A stretch of DNA of 64,000 nt from Desulfoprunum benzoelyticum (GTDB lineage: Bacteria; Desulfobacterota; Desulfobulbia; Desulfobulbales; Desulfocapsaceae). The stretch lies in assembly GCF_014201505.1 (NCBI RefSeq), contig NZ_JACHEO010000006.1:94659-158658 (forward strand), written 5' to 3'. The notes below the pieces were generated by a model. It was given only the letters and a program-made list of their open reading frames with translations, was not told the origin of the DNA and searched no databases. A program made the position numbers and the translations under genes. Shown here one piece after another: positions 36,025-45,837 of this stretch; positions within the stretch are counted from its first letter, which is position 1; the number at the start of each line of letters is the position of its first letter.

Positions 36025-37622
36025 CCCCTAACGATTTCCCCTGGATCATCGAGCATCGCGAGGATCGGTGCACCCTCTGCGGCAACTGCACCTCGGTCTG
36101 CCCCAAGGAGGCGATCCGACTCGCCTACCGGCGCCAGCGGCTGCCCAGGCTCGACATCCTGAGCACGAAGCGGGGCAGCGAATACCGGACCTTTACCGGC
36201 ATCCGCCAGGAGACGGCGATCGCCAACGCCTGCATCGGCTGCGGCATGTGCGCGATGGTCTGCCCCAACGAGGCGATCATGCCGGCGCCCAACACCAACG
36301 AACACCGCACCCTGTTCTTCAACAACCAGAAGGGTGAGCCCCAGAAGCGGGGCGGACGGCGCAACGTCAGCGGCCCGAACCTGCTCGACCGCATCGTCTT
36401 CAACCGCATCTCGATGCTGACCGACCCGGCCCTCGACGCCGGTCGCCACGAATTCAACCTCACCACGACCCTCGGCCGCATCCTGCCCCCCGAGGACTTC
36501 CTCGACCGAATCCAACACGGCGGCTGGATCCCGCCGACCCGCGAGATCTTCCCCTTCGTCATCGGCTCGATGTCGTTCGGCGCCCTGTCGCCCAATATGT
36601 GGCTGGGCCTGCTGCAGGGCGTCGCCTACTGCAACGAGGTCCTCGGCATCCCGGTCGTCATGTGCACCGGCGAGGGCGGCTGTCCGCCCTGGGTCCTGCG
36701 CAGCCCGTACCTCAAGTACATCGTCCTCCAGATCGCCTCGGGGTATTTCGGCTGGGACGAGATCATCCGGGCCATCCCGGAGATGCAGTGCGATCCGGCA
36801 GCGATCGAGATCAAGTACGGCCAGGGCGCCAAGCCCGGCGACGGCGGCCTGTTGATGTGGCACAAGGTCTCGAAGCTCATCGCCCGCCTGCGCGGGGTCC
36901 CCGAGAGCGTCGATCTGCCCTCGCCGCCGGTCCACCAGACCCTCTACTCGATCGAGGAGAGCGTGATGAAGATGGTGCAGACCATGTCGACCGCCTTCGG
37001 CCACAAGGTCCCGGTCTACCCCAAGATCTCGGCCTCGACCTCGGCCAAGGCCGTCCTCAACAACCTGGTGCGCAACCCCTACGCCGCCGGCCTGCTGATC
37101 GACGGGATCGACGGCGGCACCGGCGCCGCCTACAACATCTCGATGGATGCGACCGGCAATCCGATCGCCTCCTGCGTCCGGGAATGCTACCTCGACCTCG
37201 TCGCCCAGGGGCGGCAGAACGAGATCCCGATCTTCGCCGCCGGCGGAGTCGGCAAGAACGGCAACATCGCCCAGAACGGCATGGCCCTGATCATGCTCGG
37301 GGCCTCCGGGGTCCATGTCGGCAAGTACATCATGCAGGCCGCCGCCGGCTGCCTCGGCAACGAGAAAGGCCGCTGCAACGTCTGCAATCTCGGCATCTGC
37401 CCGAAAGGCATCACCAGCCAGAATCCCAAGCTCTACCGTCGGCTCGATCCCGACCTCGTCGCCGATCGGGTGGCCGAGGTCTTCATGGCGATCCGGACGG
37501 AGGTCAAGAAGATCATGGCGCCGCTCGGCCGCTCGCAGAGCCTGCCGGTCGGCATGTCGGACGCCATCGGCATCGCCGACAGGGATGCCGCCGATCTGCT
37601 GAAAATCAACTATGTCTGTTAG
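35982..37622 (+). CDS. Glutamate synthase FMN/central subunit with two 4Fe-4S clusters
   Basis: 546 residues. An N-terminal ferredoxin-like module has two cluster motifs, CTLCGNCTSVCP and CIGCGMCAMVCP, followed by the FMN-binding glutamate synthase TIM barrel: PFVIGSMSFGALSP, CTGEGGCPPW, IKYGQGAKPGDGG, KISASTSAKAV, DGIDGGTGAAY and AAGGVGKNGNIAQNG. The 3Fe-4S Cys cluster site is in CNVCNLGICPKGITSQ. It aminates 2-oxoglutarate with ammonia channelled from the partner GATase. The start at 35982 has AAAGGA upstream and lies inside the end of the GATase gene. The ferredoxin module suggests electrons can come from ferredoxin or from the GltD-like protein encoded next. Confidence 0.93.
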   Translation: MVSTRSVSVAPGSLTPNDFPWIIEHREDRCTLCGNCTSVCPKEAIRLAYRRQRLPRLDILSTKRGSEYRTFTGIRQETAIANACIGCGMCAMVCPNEAIMPAPNTNEHRTLFFNNQKGEPQKRGGRRNVSGPNLLDRIVFNRISMLTDPALDAGRHEFNLTTTLGRILPPEDFLDRIQHGGWIPPTREIFPFVIGSMSFGALSPNMWLGLLQGVAYCNEVLGIPVVMCTGEGGCPPWVLRSPYLKYIVLQIASGYFGWDEIIRAIPEMQCDPAAIEIKYGQGAKPGDGGLLMWHKVSKLIARLRGVPESVDLPSPPVHQTLYSIEESVMKMVQTMSTAFGHKVPVYPKISASTSAKAVLNNLVRNPYAAGLLIDGIDGGTGAAYNISMDATGNPIASCVRECYLDLVAQGRQNEIPIFAAGGVGKNGNIAQNGMALIMLGASGVHVGKYIMQAAAGCLGNEKGRCNVCNLGICPKGITSQNPKLYRRLDPDLVADRVAEVFMAIRTEVKKIMAPLGRSQSLPVGMSDAIGIADRDAADLLKINYVC

Positions 37623-37694
37623 TCCACCCCGAACACACCATCATGCCCGTCGCCGGCAGGGATCTGCCGCCGCCGCTGAAACAAGGAGCCTGCA

Positions 37695-40052
37695 GTGACA
37701 ACAACGGTTGTAAAAGGTCGAGACGATCAGGGGCATCGGATCAGGTCGATGGAATTCGAACGGATGGTGCGTGAGGCCGCCGTCACCTCGTCTTCCCTCC
37801 TCCTCGAATCCTACGGTCAGCACAATATCGGCATCAGGTTGCAGCGTGAGGGCGGTCTCCATCTCCAGGTCAACGGCCCTTCCGGACAGCGCCTCGGCTG
37901 CATGGGGATGCCGGGAACCACCATCCTCTGCAAGGGGCCGACCTCCGACGACGTCGGCTACCTCAATATCGGCGCCGAGATCACCGTCCTCGGCGATGCC
38001 ACCAACGGCGCCTGCAACGCCATGGCCAACGGCAAAGTCTACATCGGCGGGTCGATCGGTTCCCGCGGTCTGACGATGACCAAGTGGAACCCGGAATACG
38101 ACAAACCGCAGCTCTGGGTCCTCGGTTCGACCGGCGACTCGTTCGCCGAATTCAACTGCGGCGGCATCGCCGTCGTCTGCGGCGTCAACCCCAAGAACCC
38201 CGACAACATCCTCGGCTACCGCCCCTGTGTCGGGATGGTCGGCGGCCTCATCTATTTCCGGGGGCCCATCGACGACTCCTACCCCAGAACCAATGCCCGC
38301 CTCGACCAGCCGAACGATCAGCAGTGGCAGTGGCTGGTCGAGAACATGCCGGTCTACCTCGGCAAAATCGGGAGGGCCGATCTCTTCTCAACCCTCACCC
38401 GGCGCGACGAATGGCGCATCCTCGCCACCGTCACCCCCCAGGAACGGGCCCTGATGTTCTCGGGACCGATGCCGATGGCGGAATTCCGCAACCAGTTCTG
38501 GAACAAGGCCTTCGGTGGCGGCGACCCCCTGCGCGATCTCGCCCCGGGACTGGATCGCAGCGTCATCGAGACGATCGTCACCGGCGACCTGCGACGCAGG
38601 CAACCCTACTGGGCCAACAGCGAGGCCGCGGCCCCGTGCACCTTCTACTGTCCGATCCATATCCCGACGGTCGAGCGTCTCCGCCTGATCCGGGAAGGCC
38701 GGATAGACGAGGCCTACGAGATGCTGCTGCGCTACACCCCGCTGCCGGCCTCGGTCTGCGGCGCCGTCTGTCCGAACCTGTGCATGGAGAACTGTTCCCG
38801 GCGCGGGGTCGACGGCCCGATCGAGATCCAGATCCTCGGCCGGGCGGTCGGCAATTTCCCCGCCCCCACGCCGGCCGAATCGCTGGGCAAGAAGGTCGCG
38901 GTCATCGGCGGCGGCCCGGCCGGGATGAATGTCGCCTGGCAGCTGGCCCTGGCCGGGGTCGAGGCCCACATCTTCGAAAAGGACGGCCGGATCGGCGGCA
39001 AGCTGGCCCAGGTCATCCCCTGGGAGCGGTTGTCGCAGGCGATCTGGGACGTCGAGATAAAGCGCTTCCTGGCGATGCCGAACATCAAGGTTCACCTCAA
39101 CGTCGACATGGACAAGGAACAGTTCGCCGGCCTGGAGCGGGACTACGATTACGTGGTGATCGCGGTCGGCGCCCACGAGCCGCGGCGGATCCCGTTCCCC
39201 GGCCATGAGCGGGTGATCACCGCCCTCGACTTCCTGAAGAAGGCCAAGAGCGAGACACCGATGGCCGTCGGCCGGGAGGTGGTGGTCATCGGCGCCGGCA
39301 ACGTCGGCTGCGATGTCGCCTGCGAGGCCTACCGGCTCGGGGCGGAGAAGGTGACCCTGATCGATATCCAGAAACCGCTGGCCTTCGGCAAGGAGAAGGA
39401 GGCGGCGGAGGCCCACGGCGCCGTCTTCCGCTGGCCGGTGGTGACCAAGGAGGTGACCCCCATCGGCGTGGTCACCGACTCCGGCGAGCTGATCCCGGCC
39501 CAGACGACCATCATCTCGATCGGCGATGTCCCGGCCCTGCCCTTCCTGCCCGAGACGATCGAGACCATGTCCGTCGGCGGCGCCGCATGGATCACCACCG
39601 ATCAGGCCCATGTCACCTCGAATGCCCGGATCCTGGCGGTCGGCGATGTCGAGAAGCCGGGCCTGGCGACCAACGCCCTCGGCGCCGGCAAGACCGCCGC
39701 CGAATACATCATCGCCGACATCAAGGGCGAAAAGTGGCAGCCGTTCACCAAACCGCTGATCCCCCACAAGGCGCTGACGATCACCCATTATTTTCCCGGT
39801 GACTCGGGACCGACCGAAAGCGACCAGGCCGACCGCTGCCTGTCCTGCGCCTCCTGTCGCGATTGCCACCTGTGCGAGACCATCTGCCCGACCGGGGCGA
39901 TCAGCCGGCGGGAGATCGAACCGGGCGGCAGCGACCGGCTGCTGGCGCGGCAAAAGACCTTCGAGTATGTCTCCGACGACAACAAATGCATCGCCTGCGG
40001 CTTCTGCGCCGACACCTGCCCCTGCGGCATCTGGACGATGAACGCCTTCTAG
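37695..40052 (+). CDS. Fusion of GltS GXGXG domain with GltD-like oxidoreductase and ferredoxin
   Basis: 785 residues from a GTG start with AAGGAG upstream. Residues 1-250 form the beta-helix GXGXG domain that normally ends the large glutamate synthase subunit (repeated Gly patterns such as GDATNGACNAMANGKVYIGG). From about 310 it is the NAD(P)H-dependent small subunit: Cys-rich N-terminal iron-sulfur part (CGAVCPNLCMENCSR), FAD site VIGGGPAGMNVAW, and NADPH site VVVIGAGNVGCDVA. The C-terminus adds two ferredoxin motifs (CRDCHLCETICP; CIACGFCADTCPCG). With the two upstream genes it supplies all domains of glutamate synthase in a rearranged set. Confidence 0.9.
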   Translation: MTTTVVKGRDDQGHRIRSMEFERMVREAAVTSSSLLLESYGQHNIGIRLQREGGLHLQVNGPSGQRLGCMGMPGTTILCKGPTSDDVGYLNIGAEITVLGDATNGACNAMANGKVYIGGSIGSRGLTMTKWNPEYDKPQLWVLGSTGDSFAEFNCGGIAVVCGVNPKNPDNILGYRPCVGMVGGLIYFRGPIDDSYPRTNARLDQPNDQQWQWLVENMPVYLGKIGRADLFSTLTRRDEWRILATVTPQERALMFSGPMPMAEFRNQFWNKAFGGGDPLRDLAPGLDRSVIETIVTGDLRRRQPYWANSEAAAPCTFYCPIHIPTVERLRLIREGRIDEAYEMLLRYTPLPASVCGAVCPNLCMENCSRRGVDGPIEIQILGRAVGNFPAPTPAESLGKKVAVIGGGPAGMNVAWQLALAGVEAHIFEKDGRIGGKLAQVIPWERLSQAIWDVEIKRFLAMPNIKVHLNVDMDKEQFAGLERDYDYVVIAVGAHEPRRIPFPGHERVITALDFLKKAKSETPMAVGREVVVIGAGNVGCDVACEAYRLGAEKVTLIDIQKPLAFGKEKEAAEAHGAVFRWPVVTKEVTPIGVVTDSGELIPAQTTIISIGDVPALPFLPETIETMSVGGAAWITTDQAHVTSNARILAVGDVEKPGLATNALGAGKTAAEYIIADIKGEKWQPFTKPLIPHKALTITHYFPGDSGPTESDQADRCLSCASCRDCHLCETICPTGAISRREIEPGGSDRLLARQKTFEYVSDDNKCIACGFCADTCPCGIWTMNAF

Positions 40053-40106
40053 CCGCCACACCGGGATTGTTGCCGTGAACCCAGGCCCGAAGGGGGCGAA
40101 GCGGAA

Positions 40107-40619
40107 TCAGGGGGCCGGGGGCCACACCTTCTCGCCCCGTTCATGGCGGAGCAGCAGGTCCTTGATGGCGATCCCGGCACCGAATCCGACCAGCCGCCCG
40201 TCACTGCCGATCACCCGATGACAGGGGATGACGATCAGCAGCGGATTGCGGTTGGCCGCCTGGCCCACTGCCCTGGCCTTGTTGCGGCCGCCGACGAGGG
40301 CGGCCAGTTCGCCGTAGGTCAGGACCGCGCCATAGGCAATACCCCGCATGGCCTGCCACACCGCCAGCTGAAAGTCGGTGCCGGCCGGCAGCAGCGGCAG
40401 GTCGAAGACCTGCAGCCGGCCGGCGAAATAGGCCCGCAGCTGGCGTTCGGCCTCGATCAGGACCCGGTTTTCATCGTGCCGACCCGGGCGTATCCGGTGA
40501 TCGCCGCTGATACTGTCGATGGCGAAGAGATGGTCGGCGTCGGCATAGAGGACCAGGTCGCCGATCGGTGAAGATATCGTGCGGCAGAGGATGTCCTGTT
40601 GATCAATATCGGGATGCAT
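40107..40619 (-). CDS. ogt: Methylated-DNA--protein-cysteine methyltransferase
   Basis: 170 residues. It transfers alkyl groups from O6-alkylguanine or O4-alkylthymine to its own Cys133 in the invariant IPCHRVIG. Other family parts are TDFQLAVWQAMRGI (helix before the DNA-binding HTH), YGELAALVGG with the Arg finger segment NKARAVGQAANRNP, and the closing GRLVGFGAGIAIKDLLLRHE. AAGGAG precedes the ATG. It is convergent with the glutamate synthase operon and divergent from tunR, with a 254-bp intergenic region in which I see no clear promoter. Confidence 0.95.
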   Translation of the reverse strand: MHPDIDQQDILCRTISSPIGDLVLYADADHLFAIDSISGDHRIRPGRHDENRVLIEAERQLRAYFAGRLQVFDLPLLPAGTDFQLAVWQAMRGIAYGAVLTYGELAALVGGRNKARAVGQAANRNPLLIVIPCHRVIGSDGRLVGFGAGIAIKDLLLRHERGEKVWPPAP

Positions 40620-40873
40620 GATGTCTCCTTGTGCCTTGAGAACGTTTCGATCCGACGCGGTCGCCGCCGGCAGGGTCGAATCGGGATCGCCTTCCCGCCG
40701 GATCGATAGCGAACCGGAGAGATTCGGTGCCGCAGTGGAACGGTGCGTTGCTCTCTATTTGTGAATTCCGCCTGGTTATGGTAGAGGTAGGGGTGACCCG
40801 AACCCAGGCAGATCAGCCTCAAGCCGGTCATTTCCCCTGCCCGTCCAGATAAAATTGACGACCTCCCGGTTCT

Positions 40874-41914
40874 ATGGCCGCGACAGCTCCATCCACACAG
40901 GATAATGACAGAACCTGCCTCGACACCCTCCAGTTGCAGCGGCTCGAGGACGATTTCCGTACCTGGTTCGAGACCTCGACCCGCCGCGAAGTGCGGCTCT
41001 CCCGGCAGCGCATCTATCTCATCTTCCTGCTCATCCGCTACACCGGCGCCAAACTCAACGAGGTCCTGAATCTCAATCCCTACAAAGACTTCGACCCAAC
41101 TCGGCATATCATCCGCTTCTCCGGTGGCAATGCAGGGGAAAAGGCGACTAGTCGTGAAGTGCGGATCCCCGAGAGCATGTCCGACACGATTGCCGCGCTG
41201 CTGGCCGACCCCCCGTTACGCCAGGCGCTCAACAACTCGCTGGCTATCGACCCCGGCTTCGTCCGCCGCAAATTCTATGAACGGACGAAGGCGATAGGCC
41301 TTCCTCCCCGCCAGGGCGGTCCGGAAATGATCCGCAAGGCCCGGGCGGTCGAACTGCTCCTCGACAGAATGCCGCTGCCGGCGGTCCAGGCCTTCCTCGG
41401 CCATTCAAATCCCACCCTGACCAGCAGCTATGTCTCCTTTTCCGAGGAGGAGCTGGCGCAGGTCACCCGCTATCACGTCGAGCGCGAATTTTCGCGCAAG
41501 ACCAGCGCCTGCAACGTCTTTTTCGGCAAGATCGGCGCCATCCGCAAGGGCGACATCCAGGCGATCATCGAAATCGCCACGGTCAGCGGCATGACGATCC
41601 AGTCGATCATCACCCATGGCAGCCTGCAGCAGCTCGATCTGGCGATCGGCCGCCTGGTCAGGGCCGAGGTCAAGGCCCCATGGGTCGTCCTCTCCAGGGA
41701 GGAACCGCGATGTACGGCGGAGAACCGGTTCTGCGGCCTGATCGAACGGATCAGCACCGGGACGATCAACTCCGAATTCAGCCTGCGCCTTGAGGACGGG
41801 ACCGAGCTCTGCGCCATCGTCGGCAGCGGCGGCAGCGCACTCCTCGGTCTGCAGGAGGGTGACCGGGTCTGGGCGATCTTCAGCTGTTATGCCGTCATCC
41901 TCCATGTCGACTGA
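40874..41914 (+). CDS. tunR: TunR-type tungstate/molybdate-responsive regulator
   Basis: 346 residues with an unusual build: the N-terminal 200 residues resemble a tyrosine recombinase catalytic domain (YLIFLLIRYTGAKLNEVLNL; LGHSNPTLTSSYVSF, with Tyr186), and the rest is two molybdate-binding Mop/TOBE domains (SACNVFFGKIGAI... about 211-275; NRFCGLIERIS... about 284-346). The first catalytic Arg is Lys60 and the HxxR motif reads EMIRK, so recombinase activity is unlikely. This matches the TunR family of sulfate reducers, transcription factors evolved from XerC/D-like recombinases that sense tungstate/molybdate and control modABC or TSUP transporters. No such transporter is in the window, so the target is presumably elsewhere. 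Confidence 0.87.
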   Translation: MAATAPSTQDNDRTCLDTLQLQRLEDDFRTWFETSTRREVRLSRQRIYLIFLLIRYTGAKLNEVLNLNPYKDFDPTRHIIRFSGGNAGEKATSREVRIPESMSDTIAALLADPPLRQALNNSLAIDPGFVRRKFYERTKAIGLPPRQGGPEMIRKARAVELLLDRMPLPAVQAFLGHSNPTLTSSYVSFSEEELAQVTRYHVEREFSRKTSACNVFFGKIGAIRKGDIQAIIEIATVSGMTIQSIITHGSLQQLDLAIGRLVRAEVKAPWVVLSREEPRCTAENRFCGLIERISTGTINSEFSLRLEDGTELCAIVGSGGSALLGLQEGDRVWAIFSCYAVILHVD

Positions 41915-41945
41915 CGGGCCGCAACCCCCTGGGATTCCGCCGCCG

Positions 41946-43835
41946 TTACCAGAATGACTGGGGCAGCGACCGGGTGTACGCCAGCCAGATCGGCGCCGCC
42001 GTACGGCCGCCCGTCTCGCCGTCGCCAAGGCTCTGATTGTGATCGTAGCCGACCCAGACCCCGGTCAGCAGTCGTTCGTTGAAGCCGATGAACCAGGCGT
42101 CACGGTTGTCGTTCGAGGTGCCGGTCTTGCCGCCGATCGATCCTCCCAGGACCGCCACCCGCCGACCGGTGCCCCCCCGGACCACCCCTTCCAGCATCCT
42201 CCGCATCTTGTAGGCGTTGGCGACCGCCAGCACCTGCCGGATCTCGCCGCCGTCTCCCGGCAGCACCGTGCCGTCCGGCATCTCAATCCGTTCGATCAGC
42301 GAGGGCGGCGAAAACCGCCCCTGGCGGGCATAGGGCATATAGGCGGCGGTCAGCTCGAGCAGGGTAAGATCGGCCGACCCCAGGGCCAGCGACAGGTCCG
42401 GCGGCAGGGAGGAGGCAATCCCTGTCGCTCGCGCCAGATCGTGGACCCTCTTTACCCCCACCGCCTGGAGCAGCCGGACCGCGGCGCTGTTGTAGGAGTG
42501 GGCCAGGGCCTCGGCCAGAGTCACCGTCCCGTGGTATTTGCCGCCGAAATTCTTCGGCTGCCAGCGCACCCCGTTGCTGCCGGTCAGCGAGAAGGGGCTG
42601 TCATCGATAGACGATTCCGGTTCCCAGCCTATCGCCAGGGCCGTCGCGTAGACCAGCGGCTTGAACGACGAACCGGCCTGCCGTTTCGCCTGGGTGGCCC
42701 GGTCAAAGGGGGAGGTGGAAAAGTCCGTCCCCCCCACCAGGGCCCTGACCTTCGCCGACGAGATTTCGATGCTCGCCAGCGCCGCCTGCGGCGACGGTGT
42801 TTTCGCTCCGTTGCCCTTCACCATCCGCGCATGGATCTCGCGGACCCCGTCCTTCACCGCCACCGTCGCCTCGTGCTGCATCCCGGGGTCGAGGGTCGTA
42901 TAGATGCGCAGGCCGGCCCGGGTCAGCGGCATCTTCACCTGCCGGGCCACCTTCTTCTTGACCGCTTCGATAAAGTAGCCGTTCTCTTCAAGCTCATCGG
43001 CCGCTGCCGGATTATGATAGGTGATCGGGCTCGAATAGGCCTCCCGGGCCTGCTGCGGGGTGATGTAGCCGGCGGCGGCCATCCGGTTGAGGACATAGAG
43101 CTGACGGGCCACGGCCCGTTTCGGAAAACCCAAGGGGGTATAGCGGCTCGGGGCCTGGGGAAGGCCGGCGAGGACGGCCATTTCGGCCAGCGACAGGTCC
43201 GCCGCCCGCTTGCGGAAATAGGCCTGGGAGGCGGCCTCGACGCCGTAGGCGCCGGCCCCGAGATAGATCTGGTTGAGATAGATGTAGAGGATCTCCTCCT
43301 TCGACAGCAGGGTGTCGATCCGCCAGGCGAGGATCGCCTCCTTGAATTTTCGTACATAGGTCTTTTCCGGGGTCAGCAGCAGCGACCGGGCGACCTGCTG
43401 GGTGATCGTCGACCCGCCCTGCCCCCTCTCTCCCCGCCGGAGATTGACCACGACCGCCCGGAACACCGAAAAAAAGTCGAGACCCTGGTGGTCGAAAAAG
43501 CGGTTGTCCTCGGCGGCGATAAAGGCCTTCACCAGCAGGTCCGGCATCGCCGCGAGGGGAATGACGATCCGGTTCTCCTCAAAGATCCTGGCGATCATGT
43601 TGCCATGGCGGTCATAGATCAGACTGGTCTGCGGCGGTTGATAGTGGGCGACGGAGCTCAGGTCGGGGAGGCGCAACGCGATGAGGGCGACGAGTGGCGC
43701 CCCGCAGGCGGCGGTGAGGATCAGAGTGACAACGGCGAGAACAACGACAATGTGGCGGGAACGACAGATCCTCTGTCGCCGTTTTCCGGAAGGCGGCGAC
43801 CGGGGATCTTCCGTGCTGGGTTTTTCGGGTGACAC
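41946..43835 (-). CDS. Class A penicillin-binding protein 1A type
   Basis: 629 residues with a cytosolic basic tail, one transmembrane helix (about 28-55), a glycosyltransferase 51 domain (catalytic Glu in AAEDNRFFDHQGLD; GQGGSTITQQ) and a penicillin-binding transpeptidase domain: SSFK in QAGSSFKPLVYA, SYN in AHSYNSAAVRLL and KTG in IGGKTGTSNDN. It builds and cross-links peptidoglycan. Spacing between motifs is normal, in contrast to the longer PBP at 5947-9294. It is divergent from mutL with about 100 bp between the starts. Confidence 0.94.
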   Translation of the reverse strand: MSPEKPSTEDPRSPPSGKRRQRICRSRHIVVVLAVVTLILTAACGAPLVALIALRLPDLSSVAHYQPPQTSLIYDRHGNMIARIFEENRIVIPLAAMPDLLVKAFIAAEDNRFFDHQGLDFFSVFRAVVVNLRRGERGQGGSTITQQVARSLLLTPEKTYVRKFKEAILAWRIDTLLSKEEILYIYLNQIYLGAGAYGVEAASQAYFRKRAADLSLAEMAVLAGLPQAPSRYTPLGFPKRAVARQLYVLNRMAAAGYITPQQAREAYSSPITYHNPAAADELEENGYFIEAVKKKVARQVKMPLTRAGLRIYTTLDPGMQHEATVAVKDGVREIHARMVKGNGAKTPSPQAALASIEISSAKVRALVGGTDFSTSPFDRATQAKRQAGSSFKPLVYATALAIGWEPESSIDDSPFSLTGSNGVRWQPKNFGGKYHGTVTLAEALAHSYNSAAVRLLQAVGVKRVHDLARATGIASSLPPDLSLALGSADLTLLELTAAYMPYARQGRFSPPSLIERIEMPDGTVLPGDGGEIRQVLAVANAYKMRRMLEGVVRGGTGRRVAVLGGSIGGKTGTSNDNRDAWFIGFNERLLTGVWVGYDHNQSLGDGETGGRTAAPIWLAYTRSLPQSFW

Positions 43836-43935
43836 TGACAGGAGAGTGATGGTAGAATTCCTTCCTTGATGGTTCTATCGCCTCGTTCCAATGTAACACG
43901 CACCACCCTCGACGCAACAGGAAAGCAATCCCCGC

Positions 43936-45837
43936 ATGGCCAAAATCCATATCCTACCCGAACACCTGGCAAACCAGATTGCCGCCGGCGAGGTCATCGA
44001 ACGGCCGGCCTCGGTGGTCAAGGAACTTCTCGAAAACAGTCTAGACGCCGGCGCCACCCGGATCGAAATCGAGATCGAGGGCGGCGGCATCCGGCTGATC
44101 AGGGTCATCGACAACGGCGAGGGCATGGACGAGGACGACGTCCTGCTCTGCCTCGAACGCCACGGGACCTCGAAGATCAGGGAAGACCGTGACCTCGCGG
44201 CGATCGCCACCCTCGGTTTCCGTGGCGAGGCGCTTCCCTCGATCGGTTCGGTCTCGCATATGACGATCACCTCGCGGCCCGCCGGAGCGGATCTCGGCAC
44301 CGAGGCGGTCGTCGCCTACGGCAAACTGGTCAAGATCCACGCGATCGGGGCCGCCCAGGGCACCCGGTTCGAGGTGGCGCATCTGTTCGGCAATACCCCG
44401 GCCCGCCGCAAGTTCCTGCGCACCGTCCGCACCGAACAGGCCCATATCGAGGAGGTGGTGAAGAATTACGCCCTCGGTTCGCCCGAGACCACCATCGTCC
44501 TCAGGGTCGACGGCAGGGAGATCCTGCATCTCGACCGGACACTGTCCCTGCAGCAGCGACTGGCCCGGCTGATGCCCGCCGCCGTACCGTTGCTCGGTGT
44601 CGGCGATCCCGACGCCGGAACGCCGCCGCCACGGGTCTTCGGCTATCTCGCCCTGCCGGAGGCCACCCTGCCGGCCGCCGCCAGGCTGCGTCTGTTCGTC
44701 AACGGCCGTGCTGTCCGGGACCGGATGATGACCCATGCCGTCATCGAAGGGCTGCGTGGTTTTCTGATGAAGGGCCGGAACCCGGCCGGAATGATCCACC
44801 TCATCGTCGCCGCCGCCGAGGTCGATGTCAACGTCCACCCGGCGAAGCATGAAGTCCGTTTCCGCCACAGCCGCGATATCCATCTCCTCATCAGTGAGGC
44901 GGTGGCCAGGGCGATGGGCCATTACCAGCAAGAGGTCCAGGGACGGATCTTCGGCCCCGCCCAGGCCCGCCGGACCACCCCGATCCCTCTCGACAGCCGC
45001 TCCGTCGCGGCTCCCCCCTCCCTCGCTGCCGCCCCGCTCGAGAAGGACGATCCGCCCCGACCTCTCCCCCGGGCCCGGACCGCCGCCGGCTCCGACCAGG
45101 CAGACCGACCGGCGCCGCCGCTGCCGGCGCCCGGAACATACCGTCCGGCCAGTGTTGCCGGAGGAGGGCTCGCCGCCGCTGAACCTGAACCGGTAGCAGC
45201 TCCGGACCTCGGCGCCCGGTCGCCACGCCAGACCTCCCTCGCCGTCCCGGACCGGCAGCATCACGGGATGCAGGTCATCGGTCAGCTCGACGACCTCTAT
45301 ATCCTCTGCCAGAACGACGAAGGCCTGGTCCTGATCGACCAGCACGCCGCCCACGAGCGCCTGCTGTTTGAAGATCTGCGCCGCCAGTACAGCGGCGACC
45401 GGATCGCCAGCCAGAACCTGCTCTTCCCGCTGACGATCGAGCTGTCGCTGTTCCAGGCCCGTCTGGTCGAACAGCACCTTCCCGAGCTGCAGCGGATGGG
45501 CTTCGCTCTGCGGCACTTCGGCGGCAACGCCTACGTCATTTCCGGGGTGCCGGCGCTGGCCGGTCAATGCCCGCCGCAGGAGCTGCTGCTCGATATGCTC
45601 GAACAGTTCGGCAGCGAGAGCGGCCAGAGCGAGAGGGAGAACCGGATCGATCGGATTCTCGCGACGATGGCCTGCCGGGCAGCCGTCAAGGCCGGGGCGA
45701 GACTGTCAATCGAAGAAATCGAGGCGCTGCTCGAGCGGATGGCCCGGGCCGACCTCTTCAGCCACTGCCCCCACGGGCGGCCGGTGTGGAAGACCATCAG
45801 CCGAACGGAGATACGAAAATGGTTTCACCGGGCATAA
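43936..45837 (+). CDS. mutL: DNA mismatch repair protein MutL
   Basis: 633 residues. The GHKL ATPase domain has KELLENSLDAGA, DNGEGM and TLGFRGEALPSI; ATP-driven dimer closure links mismatch recognition by MutS to downstream steps. A variable Pro/Ala-rich linker (about residues 350-440) precedes the C-terminal dimerisation domain, which keeps the endonuclease motif DQHAAHERLLFE and the ACRAAVKAG and CPHGRPVW metal-site motifs. It should therefore nick DNA itself, as in bacteria lacking MutH. Its last 19 bp overlap the next gene. Confidence 0.95.
   Translation: MAKIHILPEHLANQIAAGEVIERPASVVKELLENSLDAGATRIEIEIEGGGIRLIRVIDNGEGMDEDDVLLCLERHGTSKIREDRDLAAIATLGFRGEALPSIGSVSHMTITSRPAGADLGTEAVVAYGKLVKIHAIGAAQGTRFEVAHLFGNTPARRKFLRTVRTEQAHIEEVVKNYALGSPETTIVLRVDGREILHLDRTLSLQQRLARLMPAAVPLLGVGDPDAGTPPPRVFGYLALPEATLPAAARLRLFVNGRAVRDRMMTHAVIEGLRGFLMKGRNPAGMIHLIVAAAEVDVNVHPAKHEVRFRHSRDIHLLISEAVARAMGHYQQEVQGRIFGPAQARRTTPIPLDSRSVAAPPSLAAAPLEKDDPPRPLPRARTAAGSDQADRPAPPLPAPGTYRPASVAGGGLAAAEPEPVAAPDLGARSPRQTSLAVPDRQHHGMQVIGQLDDLYILCQNDEGLVLIDQHAAHERLLFEDLRRQYSGDRIASQNLLFPLTIELSLFQARLVEQHLPELQRMGFALRHFGGNAYVISGVPALAGQCPPQELLLDMLEQFGSESGQSERENRIDRILATMACRAAVKAGARLSIEEIEALLERMARADLFSHCPHGRPVWKTISRTEIRKWFHRA

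Noticed and set aside
40874..41914. Active phage-type integrase
   Set aside because: The first catalytic Arg is Lys and HxxR is altered, two Mop domains follow, and no mobile-element genes or att repeats are adjacent; TunR regulator fits better.
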